DNA from: Adiantum capillus-veneris
Lineage: Eukaryota; Streptophyta; Polypodiopsida; Polypodiales; Pteridaceae
NCBI GenBank assembly: GCA_014529385.2
Contig: CM043966.1
Coordinates: 105,597,087 to 105,661,086 of the forward strand
Reading direction: 5' to 3'
Length of the DNA: 64,000 nt
Below are positions 32,715 through 44,198 of this stretch, in pieces. The position numbers and the translations under genes were made by a program. Every line of letters begins with the position of its first letter. The stretch's first letter is position 1. The notes beneath the pieces were generated by a model. That model searched no databases. It was not told the DNA's origin and saw only the letters and a program-made list of their open reading frames with translations.

Positions 32715-33300
32715 TCATGACATCTCTATAAGTGTGACTTTTAGCTTAACCCTTGTGATTAATCCCACTTGCTTCAAGTTCAGGTTATTGTATTCCCAAT
32801 CTTGAATAAGTTGCACTTGTCGCATGAAAGGTCTTCCCAAGATGATTTCATAATTGAGTTTCTTTCCAAAGTCCACCATTGCAAAAGGATGTTGATAATC
32901 AATTCCACAGGAACTCACTATCACTTTTTCAAGCAGTCCTAAGGGTCTTTTGATGTGTCCATAATCCAATTGCAATTTCATTTGAGTTTGTCTAATGGCT
33001 GGTTTCCCCATGATTCCCATACTACTTTCGTGGCTATGGCTATGCCTGCCCCACTATCCAGTATTGCCATGGTTTCTATATCATTATATCTCATTGGAAG
33101 GGTTGTGTTTCCTTCTTCCCCTTTGTAGTATTCTCCGACTTTGTTCATTGGGATGGATCTAATCTCTTTGTTATCCAATGCGTGTTTCAATTTTCTCAAT
33201 TTTTTTGCGATTAGCCATGTTATCCCCACCTTCTCTAGAGTTTTCTATAGATCATTCCATAAATATGGTTTGATTTTTAACAGTTCTTCTAAAGTAAGAG
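32715..33300 (-). pseudogene. Retropepsin (PR) of family A
   Basis: The - frame gives E-T-M-A-I-L-D-S-G-A-G-I-A-I-A (about 33040-33090), an intact D-S-G active site of an aspartic protease. After a frameshift near 33010 the domain continues with I-L-G-R-P-F-M near its end, the usual C-terminal hydrophobic-G motif. Confidence 0.8.
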
Positions 33301-34138
33301 TGCATTGAATGAGTGTAGACATGATTGAATGGATGTTGTCTACCTTTAGGGTCTGTTCCGCTCTTTTTATCTGAGTGGTTTTACACACTATGAATTCGTC
33401 TTCGTTATCTCCCAAGTAAGAGGGTAATGTTTTCAGAGTCATTGGTTTAGACATTCCTGAAGCTTCAGAGCCACAATCCCCTTACAAGAATTGTACATCC
33501 ATGTCCATATCAGGAGGTAGATTGTCTAACCAAACTTCCTCTATAGGAGCTGGCTTCAAAGTTAGGCTCCCATCATTAATCTCTCTCACTTTTTTCCATA
33601 AATGTCTTGGCCAGTCTTCTTCTATGAACGGAATTCCATCTAAGGCGTCTTTATTGTCAGGCACTATGAGTTCTGGCTCTTTAGTTTCAAGGTGTGGTGA
33701 TTCCACCGCTTCGGATTTCTCTTTACGGGTTACGACCACAAGATCCTCAGATTTTGCTATACTCTCGAGCTTGGGTTTTTGTTTTTCTATCATCTCTTGA
33801 GTAATTCTTACCAGATTTTGATAAGCTTCAAGCTTAGTTGCTTCCATATCTAGAGAAGGATAGTTTTTCCATTTGTTTTCCATGTTTTGGCCTGCTTGAA
33901 GTCCCGCTTGGTAAGCTTCCAAGGATGTATTGATTGGCTCAAAAATCTTGTCTAGCAAAATTGATCCTGTAGATTTCACCGTGGTTTCCTTGATTTCACT
34001 TCCAGTTTCTTTCACTTTTTCTTGGAATAGTTTCTTGGCTTTCTCCTCGATTTCAGCCCTTTGTTTTTGTTTTCTTATTTCATACCTCTGGCTTCTTCTT
34101 CTCTTGGTCTTTTGAGAGAAAATTTTAGTATTCTCCAA
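33245..34138 (-). pseudogene. Gag-PR spacer of family A
   Basis: Same frame as gag upstream, after an in-frame TAG. It starts with a basic cluster (K-T-K-R-R-R-S-Q-R) and an E/K-rich predicted coiled coil (33850-34130), then an acidic region. A spacer this long between knuckle and protease is unusual for compact gypsy elements. I cannot assign a function. Confidence 0.55.
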
Positions 34139-34171
34139 GTCATAAGAGGAGTTATGTTTCTTTTTTTTAGC

Positions 34172-35600
34172 CTAGGCTCTAGTGATTACTTTGATTGGAA
34201 CAATAGGTTCACTCTCCAATGAGCTACTAGGCATCACTTGGACTACGTTCACTACTGCTTTACCCTTGTTTAAAGGATTTTTTGGACAATCTTCAGGGAA
34301 GTGTCCTCCCTTTTTGCAACATTGTATATAAAAAGATTCATCTGGCTTAATGTTCTTGTCTGGCTCTGGGCATTCATTTTTCCAGTGATCATCTGCACCA
34401 TAGTTATGGCAGTTTTCAGTTCTTGGCTTAATCATGGGTCTTACCATAGGTGGTCTAATACCTTGATTAGCTACATAATACATCGGTGCAAGCTCTGGTG
34501 TAGCATAAGTCACAGGTTCTTCCATTGGTGGTGGATGTGAATTATACCACTCTCCTTCTACCATTACTGTAGATGGACTAGGCTCAACATAGGGTGTAAC
34601 AAGCACTAGTGCTTGTTCATCTATGACTCCCTCTGAATGCATGTACTTTACAGCCATTGCATTATGTCCAGGATATGGAGGTTTTTGACTCAACATTGGT
34701 TGAGGTCTTTCCATAGCCATTGGTGGTCTTTGAGCTGGGGCCATATTAGGCTGATACCTGTACATGGGTTGTTCTTGTGGCCTCATGGCCACATATTGAA
34801 CATTTTCATTATACCTTGGTCGGTAATAGCACTCGTTGGTCTCATGGTTGGTCCATTTACCCTCGATTGCACACCATTGTTGTGGCCTAATTGGTTGTCC
34901 CTGTTGAGGTATCCCTTGCCCTGGTCCCCTCATAGGTGCTTTTTGCATGTTATTCATCATTTCATTCATCCTTTTGAGCATGTCTTCAATGGCTGTAAGC
35001 GGTGTTGTAGCAGCCGTTCCCACTTGTGTTGGTTTGGTGGATGCTGTTTTATCACTTTGAGTATCCTTAGCGACATCTTCTTTATTGAATATATCACAAT
35101 TGTCGCCCAAGTCAATGGCATCCGATACACACTCTTCTAGGGCCATATGTTTCTTGCTATACAATATAGCATGAAATTCTTTGTTTAGAAGTACCTCTAG
35201 ACATAATGATACTAATCTTTCTTTTGCAGGTATTTCTAGTTCTAGGCACCTCGCAATGTATTCCTTCATTGCAGTTGCACAATCCCTAACAGACTCACCT
35301 TGTTTCTGTTTGAAGCTATAGACTTGAGCTACCGTATTATGTTTGATCCCTACTTTGGAGCATGCAGCTACAAATCCTTGAGCTAAAGTATTTAAATCCA
35401 TGATTGACCTCGGTGGAATGTTTTGGAACCATGTCAATGCTTTCCTTCTAATGTCATTCCAAATCCCTCAAATTGAGTATATCAAATATGTTTTCTGCTC
35501 TTAGCACTTGCTTAAAGCTTGCTAAATGGTCAGATGGATCCCCAGATCCACTGTATTTTTTGACCCATATTAGAAAATCAGCTGGTCTGACACGTCTATT
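34172..35600 (-). pseudogene. Gag of family A with knuckle-like motifs
   Basis: Capsid-type start around 35580-35430 (Y-S-G-S-G-D-P-S-D-H-L-A-S-F-K, a stop, then A-L-T-W-F-Q-N-I-P), then Y-S-F-K-Q-K-Q-G-E-S-V-R-D of the retrotrans_gag fold. A Pro/Gln/Met-rich linker follows (34420-34940). Three cysteine clusters are visible: W-C-A-I-E-G-K-W-T-N-H-E-T-N-E-C, C-H-N-Y-G-A-D-D-H-W-K-N-E-C (a CCHC knuckle whose second Cys is Tyr), and C-C-K-K-G-G-H-F-P-E-D-C. The open frame of 421 codons has no usable ATG at its start. Confidence 0.75.
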
Positions 35601-35760
35601 TGGTTCAACTCCAGGTCTCCTGGCAGTTGGTCCTGTCCCGAGTCCTTCAAACCAATCTGTTGGAATAGTGACTCATGTAGCCCTGGACTAGCTTTATGTC
35701 ACGCGGGTTTCTTTGTGATGAGGTAGGTTTGGGTTTTTAGCATTGCTCCCAAAAGATCTC

Positions 35761-36350
35761 TCACGGAATTCCTCTTTTGGAATAGTTTTTGGTCATTGGC
35801 CTATCGCTTATAGAGTACCCTTGGTATTTGGTATGTTCTACCTCCTCAGGACTCATCATTACAAAGTTATTGTTATAACAATTTTTAAATAGGTATGTTG
35901 GTAGATCTGCTGAACCCTTGTCTTTGATTTTGAAGATATAGATGATCTTCATGGGTGTTAACTGTCCTGATTTGGCATGAGAAGTCCATAGAAGATCCTT
36001 GACGTTTCTATCCTCCCAGCAGTAGACTCCGATCCTACTTTCAAAGGCTTCAAATCAACTTGATCGTCTCCCTTGAATTCTAAAGTCGGTGGTCCTTCTT
36101 TTGTTTCCATATCTGGAATGAGTATATTCACCCTTAATCCCCGTTTGTCTATCACATCAGGGTTTTCAACTTTTAAATATCGAGTCCCGTTTCTATCTAT
36201 ATACATTTTTCCTTGGTTATTTGCCCTTATTTCCTCTTCAAACTCCATGTCATGGTCATCAATGCAAATGGCATACTCTTCATTAGGATCCAGGTAAACC
36301 TGTCCATGGTCATTCGTCTTATGAAATGTGAGTATGTGCTTATAACGCAT
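35761..36350 (-). pseudogene. N-terminal ORF of family A (upstream of gag)
   Basis: A frame starting at an ATG at 36350 reads M-R-Y-K-H-I-L-T-F-H and contains Y-L-D-P-N-E-E-Y-A-I-C-I-D-D-H-D and V-E-N-P-D-V-I-D-K-R-G. A second open piece (35952-35761) contains I-I-Y-I-F. The same block occurs at 12.99-13.56 kb on +, so it is a conserved family component. Function unknown. Confidence 0.55.
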
Positions 36351-36599
36351 TGTCGTTCAGGTTCCTGAATGAGTTGAATAGGAAAACATTTCAGATGTTG
36401 ATTCTAAAAAAGTGTTTGACTTCTTCGATAGTGTCCCAAGTGATTGCCTTGATTCACACTCTCTTCGGTAGATACTCTACTAGCAGTCTCTCCAAATATG
36501 CCTTGGTTTGCTAGTAGACGACCAGATCTAAGGTTCGTATAGACTTGTGAAGCCCTGGATAGAGTACTTACCATTGGATTGACTTGTTATCAGTTTCTT

Positions 36600-38000
36600 C
36601 CACTTGACTCTAGTGCAACTCTTGTCAAGCTTTAAATTCCTTGTCTGCAACCTGATTCTTGTATCAATTTTAATCAAGTTAGCTATTCTTTCACAAAGAC
36701 TGTACAATTTTTTTTGCTAACTATTGTGACTGGTCTATGTATATTACTTCAATTTGAGCTAAGTGAGTCAGCAATTGAGACTTTCAAATTCTACTTTTGC
36801 AAAAAGCCAAAGGACTAATCTGCAACCTGGAAATTGAGTGAACATGTATTAATTTGGATCCGATTGAACCCAAAGTTTACCAGTGGCCTTGTATTATGTT
36901 GTTCTAATACTGTACAAGCTCAAAGGTTCAAAATTCTCTCTCTGTGTCTCATTAGTAAATAATCGCGATTATTTACTTTTCTCAAATTTTTGCACTCTTG
37001 TTTTGCCAGGTATTCAACTTGTTATGGTCTCTGGACAAGTTTCACTGAGTTTGAACAAAATTTATCCAAGTTATCAACTGTTTCGTGTCTGTAGACTCAG
37101 TTTTTGAGGATCTGGCTTAAGTCTCACTTTTGTGATTCAAATTTCACCAAATTTGATTTGTGGACTCTACTTGATATGCTTGTCCTTGAGGTATGCTCAA
37201 ATATGCAAAAATGTCGAATTTTATAGCAGATGTAAATAATCGCAATAATTTACTTCTCGTATTTTTGTGCAACTTTTTGCCACGATGTTGACGCAGAATG
37301 GTTAAGTAGCTCAACTTAAGGCCCCTAGCCAAGTTTCATCAAGTTTGGATAATCCCTGTTCAGTTGATCAACAGTTTTGTGCCTTTAGATTGACTTTACA
37401 AATTTGGCCACAATTTTCACTTCAATGATCCAAATCTTACCAAACTTGATTTGTGGGCTTAATATAACATGCTAAAACTAGTGGTATGCTGGGTTGGTAA
37501 AAAAAGTTGAGAAATGGGACAAAAGTAAATAATCACGATTATTTACTTCTGGCAAAGTTTTGCATCTTTTTGGTCAACAGAGCATGTACACTTGTTTAAC
37601 ACTTCAATATAAGCCTCCGAGTCAAGTTTCACTAAGTTTGAACAAGATTTTCCCAAGTCAGATTTAAGTTCTTGACAATCAATACAAATTCCAGTTTTTA
37701 TCAAGGTTTTGGTCAGTTCGGTGATCCAAATTCTATGGGCCTTTACAAAAGATGTTTGTACACATGCATAGAGTCTTTGACATCAACCTTGGTTCATTTT
37801 GAGCTGAAAGTAAATAATCGTGATTGTTTACTTTTGGCCCAAAATGAACAAATTTTTTTAACTTTTTCAGTGGACAATCTTTTTATGATCTATTTTAAGC
37901 CTCTGAATCAAGTCAAAACTTAATTTGGCCTAAAATGTCAAGAAAACGTAAATAATCTGAGTTTTTGCAAACTCTTGAAAATTTACTTCAAATGTGTCCT
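36600..38000. repeat. Diverged ~285-bp tandem array with a palindromic core
   Basis: At least three full periods. Each carries AGTAAATAATCG followed by its reverse complement or a close variant: 36954-36977 (perfect 24-bp palindrome), 37232-37253, 37524-37547 and 37809-37832, with a half site at 37948. Spacings are 278, 292 and 285 bp. Between cores, blocks such as CAAGTTTCA(C/T)…AAGTTTGAACAA and CAAACTTGATTTGTGGGCT recur. The array lies in the family A leader between primer site and gag, so it may be an untranslated-region satellite of the element. Confidence 0.8.
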
Positions 38001-38489
38001 TAAGCTTACCCACTAGTTCATACAACTTTTAAAGTATAATCTCCAACCAGATTCAGTGGTTGACAGTCTTTTAGTGCTGTTTCAAACCGTAGACCTAAAA
38101 TTTTGCAACTTCACATAAACAACTCACAATTGATTCTTCTTGAGAGAGCAATGTTCTGAGATCCCATTTTAGATTCTACTTACCCTAATCCTAGGTTCTA
38201 TTGCAATGGGGTTGTGGAAAGTGTCCATAAACACTCGTTTTTTTTTATTATGGTTTTTTGAGCCTTGATGTTAAGACTTTTCTCGTCCATCAATCATTCT
38301 CAAAATCCTAATCTAATCCTACAATCCTAAAAGATACTTAGCAAGTACAATTACTTCCAAGCTACCTCTACACAGTAAAAGAAAGCTATGCGGTTTTAAA
38401 GAGAAAATTTTGACTCTAGGTGATCCTAGAGAAAGTTAAAGGACAACTATACAAGATGCTTGTGTTTTCCCTAGTTTAGGTCTCTTCGA

Positions 38490-38507
38490 TCCCCGGCAGC
38501 GGTGCCA
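38490..38507 (-). other. Primer binding site, tRNA-Asp-like
   Basis: On -: TGGCACCGCTGCCGGGGA, two bases after the LTR end. It differs at two positions from the tRNA-Asp PBS used by several plant gypsy lineages. Complementarity seems to extend a further five bases (TCGAA, the T-loop sequence). Confidence 0.75.
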
Positions 38508-38509
38508 AA

Positions 38510-39089
38510 TGTGGGTCGGGTTTTTAACCTCACTCCTATCTTATTGCAGACATAGCGAGAACCACGAACATAATTGTCAAACCATGGGATGAAGCTGACT
38601 CGACTAGTACATAGAGTCTACAAGAGGTTGTCAATCTCGTGGAAAACAACATACAACTCGTATCTAACTCAGTCTACATTCAAATGACAAAAATCACCAA
38701 AAGCTAGTCACTAATCGACAAAAAAATCATAATCGTTATAGCATCAAACGACATCCAAACATTATGAAACTTCTAGGACATGTTTAAAGTTCTCTTGCTT
38801 ATGGTTTCAAATCTCACTTTAGGTCAAGTGAAAAAATCACGATTAGTAACAGCAGTGAGTTTTTGGCTTAGTCATTTTTGACCCAGAATGCATCTAAATG
38901 CTTAACAAGGATGCCCCAATACCGCACCTATGCTTATTTTATGATTTTCTAGCTTAAATTCTTACTTATGGTGAAATTAGGCCACTGGTAGGTGACGCCA
39001 AAGGCTACGGATTACCATGAAATTTTTACGTCAACACGTAGAGCTCTTACCTGCGGTTGCAAGGCAATAGACGACACTGCAATGTGACA
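38510..39089 (-). repeat. 5' LTR of family A
   Basis: On - it starts TGTCACATTGCAGTG (39089) and ends CGACCCACA (38510), two bases before the primer site. The inner end is well supported by the PBS. The outer end rests only on TG and length (580 bp). No second LTR of this kind is visible in the window. Confidence 0.6.
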
Positions 39090-39205
39090 ACTGGGGAGGG
39101 AGTAGGAAGGGCGAGAAGGAGAGAAGTGAGTGCCATTAGCTCATTCTCTGTTCTATTATCCAAAAACTTGAAAATAGCTTACAAAACTTGTCTTATCTTA
39201 GCCAA

Positions 39206-40417
39206 GGCTTCTTCTACTATACTTCCCCTTATGATTTGCAGGTGGTCACTCTACTCCAAGGCCAATCCTAATTGGTGGCTCTTGGCTACTTTAATTACCC
39301 ATGGTCTCTTCTTTCTCTGCAATAGCGTTTGATCCTTGGTTCCTTGGCGACCTACAAGATCTTAATTTTCTTCCTTTAGTGCAGGTGGCTCCTTAGGTCA
39401 CGGCTCTCAACACCCTCTGATGGCTCTTAGCCCATGAGGGAGTCATCCCCTACAACTGGCATCCTCACCTTTCCTTATGCTTCTTGGCCCCTATGTCACG
39501 TCGCCACTGCTGGTGGCCCTCCGTCTTGCACCATCAATTCCTTCTGATCATGGGCCCCTCCTTAACAACACTTCCTTGTACAACAAGTAGCTCCCCTCTA
39601 ATGGCGGCCTCCCCTTATCTTCTTAGCCCAGTGGCCCTTCTCCTGCTCGTCGAGGTCCCTCTCCTGCTCCCGCCTGGCGTGGAACCTTCTTATATTCATA
39701 TCGCCATGCAACCCCTGGTATGCTCACGTCCCAGATGGCTCCTTATCCTGCCTTACTGACGGCCTTGCTTGCCATGCAACTGTAGCGCTACACCACCTCC
39801 ATGCAAGCCGATGATTTTCCCATTTGTGGTGGCACGGCCCTTTTCCAATGCAAACTGTAGAAAAACTGCCAGCCATCTTTGGTTTCCTTTTTTAGGTTAA
39901 CCTTTGTCTTTCCTAAAAAATATTTGGCGTAACCCCTTTCACACACCCTTGCAGCCTCCAATTGCCGATGCCCAAAAAAACGCTGCCCTGGCACTTCATG
40001 TCAATAGTCTTTGAGCCGCAAAATTATGGCCTCCCCTTGCCCATTGAATTGAAAGAATGGACATGGTCATTGGCAGAAGGCCTCGTGATTTGCATTGCAT
40101 AACCTTCAAAAAAAAAGAACCCTTCCTCGTGTCGACGCTCATGGCCACAAATAATCATAGTCCACCTCCACAAAAACGTCCACAAAAACGTTTTTTGGAT
40201 AAAGAAAACCTCACCGAGAATAGCACAACTGCCACGAGCATCGAATAATTCAAGCCGCCACTCCTTGCCATGCTAAATGCCCCATGTGACATACACATCA
40301 ACTTAGGACTTGCTGAATCCCGCATCAAGCAACTGCTCAAGCATTGTACCATTTGCTTGCAAACCTCCGTGCAACTGCTTCTGACTTATCCGTGGGCGGA
40401 CCAAGTTTGGTTGCCTA
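39206..40417 (-). repeat. Left direct repeat (3' LTR) of the LARD-like element
   Basis: Starts on + with GGCTTCTTCTACTATACTTC, shared with 42813. It ends near GCGGACCAAGTTTGG, shared with the right copy. The short frames inside are not supported as genes. Confidence 0.7.
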
Positions 40418-40500
40418 CCCCCTAGTTGCGCATTCATGCTCAACCCTTACATTATTTAGGTAAAATATGATTGCATGAGATAAGATGGTATAGACAATAT

Positions 40501-41262
40501 CTATATAATGAGATGACAGAAAAAAAGTGGATATATAGCAATGGCATATCTAAGGTAGAGATATAGAAAGAAGACTTCGTCTGCACAACCCTCCGGGTCA
40601 AATGGAAAGCGAAGAATTCCATCAAGCAAAATGTGAACTCCACCTTGATAAAAAGCAAAGCACCTTGTCCCACATAAACCATGGCAATCACCACCTGGGT
40701 CAAACTGATGGCATTGGCCATAACCCTTAACCTGTAAATAAGACATATCCCATCCTTTGCTTCCACCTACAAAGCCATATGTAGGCCACCCGTGCCTTTG
40801 ATAGCACAGATCTTTAGCATCATGTACCCATAAGATTTCATATACATCATAAGCAAGTATAGCATCACTTGAAGCACCTGTATCATAGGTACTTGCTTTG
40901 CGACTTGCTAAAGAGAACTCCATAGCACAATCCACCTCATGTCGGTAACAAAGCCAATGCATAACGCCTTGCAAAGCAATCTTCAATAGCATATCAACCA
41001 ATATCATAGCATAACCTTGTAATACCTTGTCACCTATGTCTACGTGCTGTATTGCCAAGCCTACATGCTCTTCATACATACCATTGCCTTGTTCTTCAAT
41101 CCCTGCTGTTGTCCAAGCTTCAACATCTGGCTCTGCAATGCATGATTCAAGAGTTTCTACTTCACAAGCCACCTCGACAATTGGAACAATATGAGACTCT
41201 TCAGCATGCTTGACAGGGCAAGGCTGCCCAACTCCCTTGCTTTGCTTTGCACCTTTGTTCAC
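40501..41262 (-). pseudogene. Unknown ORF downstream of LARD gag
   Basis: A 253-codon open frame on - begins M-N-K-G-A-K-Q-S-K-G-V and contains S-T-Y-D-T-G-A-S-S-D-A-I-L and a Cys/Gly-rich part (F-D-P-G-G-D-C-H-G-L-C-G-T-R-C). The D-T-G is tempting as a retropepsin but lacks the usual hydrophobic neighbours, so I do not call it one. It probably continues gag after a frameshift near 41280. Confidence 0.4.
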
Positions 41263-41285
41263 ATGACCTGTGTCGGCTTGCCTAT

Positions 41286-42262
41286 CTATGGATGTGGACT
41301 CATCCTCCAGTTGTCACCAATGCTCGACTCCCAAAAGCTTGAATCTGGATCCTCCTCGCCATAAACCGATTTTGTAAGCTCATCTTCATCTTCATGTTGC
41401 TCCACAAAAGCTTGTCCATCAACCATCTTTTCTTCATGTATATCCTGTTTGACAAATCTCTCACCTTTGTTGATGAGGTTATCTGCTTCTTGTATAAATG
41501 CATGACAAACAAGAGGAACCAAAGGAATAAATGGATCATTATGGCTTACCCATGGCAAAATGAATGCTTCTTGGATGCTTGAAGCAGCATGTGGCTTCAT
41601 TGTATGTTGCACCGCTGCCGTTGAAACAAGACCATAATCTGTGGGCTTTAACAAGCCCGTTTCCAGCTTCTTTTTTGCTTTCTTGCTCTTTGCCTTGGCT
41701 AAGCAGACAACATTTGTATAACTTTCCACTTCGGCAAGCTCAACCTTCTCTCTAATCTTGGGATGTAAGCACTCCAAAAACCTCTCTAACTTCCAGTAGT
41801 CGTTGCCTCGGGACTGATGGTAGCAGCTTCTTATTGCTGCCAAATATCTTCAAATTGCTTTATAAAAATTGCAAACTCACCAATTACATCTTGCTTCAAA
41901 ACCTTCAATTTTGCGTCCAATTCTGCAGGCAAAATTCTCTGCTTGAAGTCTTGGATAAACCAAGCTCGAACCACCTTCCATGACTGCTGATCGGGATCTT
42001 CTAACCCCTCGAACCAAGCTTTGGCCTTCCCTTGCATCACCAAAGGCATAGCCCTTGACTTGGCTTCATCGGCCACCATTCGCATTGACAACATCCAGAG
42101 CTCCACATCTGACATCCAATCTTCAACATCTTGCTCATTTGAGAACACTAATTCACAATCTTGCACCATGTTATTGCACCACGCCATCACTTGAGCGATC
42201 AGTGTGATCTTCAGTGGGGGCACCACAAGATGGAAAGGGGGAAATGAGAAAACAACAAGCAC
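41286..42262 (-). pseudogene. Gag of the LARD-like element
   Basis: Residues V-E-D-W-M-S-D-V-E-L-W-M-L-S-M-R, then G-K-A-K-A-W-F-E-G-L, W-K-V-V-R-A-W-F-I-Q-D-F and, after a frameshift near 41840, L-E-R-F-L-E-C-L-H-P-K-I-R-E-K-V fit the retrotrans_gag capsid fold. A basic K-A-K-S-K-K-A-K-K-K-L segment follows. No CCHC knuckle is visible. Confidence 0.7.
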
Positions 42263-42299
42263 ACAATCTGAATGCCTCTATATAGCCTAGTGATTTCAC

Positions 42300-42812
42300 A
42301 ATATCCCTATCCCCTATTTAAAACACACACAAAGACCCACTCTATACTGACAATTACTGCCCAAGCCCGTACCCAACCATCCCTAACTGCAAACACCCGA
42401 CCACAAAGCAAGCAATCTTAGCTTAAGCTTCTACCCCTTTCAAAGCAAATTATACCAAACAACACAACCTCGACATCCAGATTTCACACCATTCAACACT
42501 TATAAAACTTTTGACATTCTCAAATTCCTATGCAAAAAAGAACCCGCTTGGCAGCCTATAATGTTTCTCCATAAGGTAAACTCACGCACTTGACACACCC
42601 CGAAAACACACATATGGTTGATCCATGACGAGACATGAGGAGGAGCGAAGATAATCATTGGTTTGCAAGTGAAAGAACCCCATATCATGGCAATGTCCTG
42701 TTAAAAAGTTGGGCAATGATGGAGCCCATAACACAAGTGTTTTGGAGCATAACTGCTTCCTTCCTCCCGAACACGAACAGCCTCCAACCTTTCTTCCTTG
42801 CTCCCGCCTGGC
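42300..42812. other. LARD leader between 5' LTR and gag
   Basis: Non-coding. The primer site expected directly left of 42813 is not recognisable, which weakens the exact LTR boundary. Confidence 0.4.
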
Positions 42813-43957
42813 GGCTTCTTCTACTATACTTCCCCTTATGATTTGCAGGTGGTCACTCTACTCCAAGGCCAATCCTAATTGGTGGCTCTTGGCTACTTTA
42901 ATTACCCATGGTCTCTTCTCACCCTGCAATAGCGTCCGATCCTTGGTTCCTTGGCGACCTACAAGGTCTCAATTTTCTCCCTTCAGTGCAGGTGGATCCT
43001 CAGGTCACGGCTCTCAACACCCTCTGACGGCTCTTAGCCCATGAGGGAGTCGTCCCCTACAGCTGGCATCCTCACCTTTCCTTATGCTTCTTGGCCCCTG
43101 TGTCACGTCGCCACTACCGGCCCTCAGTCCCGGCCCTTAGTCCTGTGCCATCAAGCCCTTCTGATCATGGGCCCCTCCTTAGCAGCGCTTCCTTGTACAA
43201 CAGGCAGTTCCCCTCTGATGGCGGCCTCCCCTTACCTTCTTAGCCCAGTGGCCCTTCTCCTGCTCATCGAGGTCCCTCTCCTGCTCCCGCTTGGCGTGGA
43301 ACCTTCTTATCTCCATATCATCATGCAGCCCCTGGTATGCTCACGTCCCAGATGGCTCCTTATCCCGCCCTTTCCCATATGTGGTGGCGTGGCCCTTTTC
43401 CAATGCAAACTGCAGAAAAGCTGCCAGCTATATTTGGTTTCTTTTTTTAGGTTAACCTTTATCTTTACTAAAAAAATCTTTGGCGTAACCCCCTTTCACA
43501 CACGCTTGCAACCTCCAATTGCAGATGCCCAAAAAAGCGCTGCCCTGGCACTTCATGTCAATAGTCTTTGAGCCGCAAAATTATGGCCTCCCCTTGCCTT
43601 TTGAATTGAAGAAATGGCCATGGTCGTTGGCGGATGGCGTCGTGATCCGCATCGCATAACCTTATAAAAAAAGAACCCTTCCTCGTGTTGACGGCTCATG
43701 GCCACAAATGATCATAGTCTACCTCCACAAAAAAACGTTTTTTGGATGAAGAAAACCTCGCCGAGAATAGCACAATTGCCACGAGCATCGATTGATTCAA
43801 GCCACCACTCCTTGCCATGCTAAATGCCACATGTGACATACACATCAACTTAGGACTTGCTGAACCCTGCATCAAGCAACTGCTCAAGCATCGTGCCATC
43901 TGCTTGCAAACCTCCGTGCACCTGCTTGTATCCGTGGGCGGACCAAGTTTGGCTGCA
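42813..43957 (-). repeat. Right direct repeat (5' LTR) of the LARD-like element
   Basis: On - it starts TGCAGCCAAACTTGG at 43957. It is collinear with 39206-40417. Confidence 0.7.
43661..43668 (-). promoter_or_regulatory. TATA-like box in the LARD 5' LTR
   Basis: TTATAAGG on - lies about 290 bp from the LTR start, within an A/T stretch. The left repeat has no equally good TATA there. Confidence 0.35.
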
Positions 43958-44032
43958 CCAACGTGCACACCTACCAACCAACCACCCTTCTCAACTTGTA
44001 GTTGCCATCGTCTATCAACCTCACAGTCGTTC

Positions 44033-44113
44033 AACTCTCTCTCTCTCTCTCTATCTATCTATATATATATATACAGATGCTGTCCAAAGACTCTCTCTCT
44101 CTCTCTCTCTCTA
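44033..44113 (+). repeat. CT and TA microsatellites
   Basis: (CT)n, a short CTAT/TA tract, and a second (CT)n. Confidence 0.9.
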
Positions 44114-44198
44114 GCGAATTGGCGGCCACACAGACACAATTTATGTGTGTCTCTCTCTCTAGCTCCCTCAGACACAACCAACCTTTTGAATGCTTTCC

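Larger units (their letters stand above)
28800..39089 (-). mobile_element. Ty3/gypsy family A, long - strand copy
   Basis: Order on -: LTR (39089-38510), primer site, a tandem-repeat leader, an N-terminal gag ORF, gag, a spacer, PR, a second spacer, RT, RNase H, two zinc fingers and the integrase core. No matching 3' LTR was found, and the element ends at or near 28.8 kb against unit X. Reading-frame breaks occur in PR, RT and IN. The primer site and long spacers suggest the Tat/Athila/Ogre side of plant gypsy elements, but clade placement needs a tree. Confidence 0.75.
39206..43957 (-). mobile_element. Non-autonomous LTR retrotransposon (LARD-like), gag only
   Basis: Two direct repeats of about 1.2 and 1.15 kb flank a 2.4-kb internal region encoding gag and an unknown frame on -. 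There is no PR, RT, RNase H or integrase. The repeats differ by substitutions and by a ~60-bp block present only in the left copy (about 39740-39800). A short G-rich tract on - (40418-40424) precedes the left repeat. No clear primer site is visible next to 42813. Confidence 0.65.

Noticed and set aside
36954-37960. CRISPR-like array
   Set aside because: The period is ~285 bp, cores are palindromic and diverged, and the setting is a plant retrotransposon leader.
39484-39759. Host gene in the proline- and leucine-rich frames of the 39.4-39.8 and 43.0-43.6 kb repeats
   Set aside because: They lie within the LTR-like repeats, differ in frame breaks between copies and have no domain.
40501-41262. 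Retropepsin from the D-T-G in the LARD unknown ORF
   Set aside because: The residues around D-T-G are not the hydrophobic pattern of retropepsins, and no flap or C-terminal motif follows.
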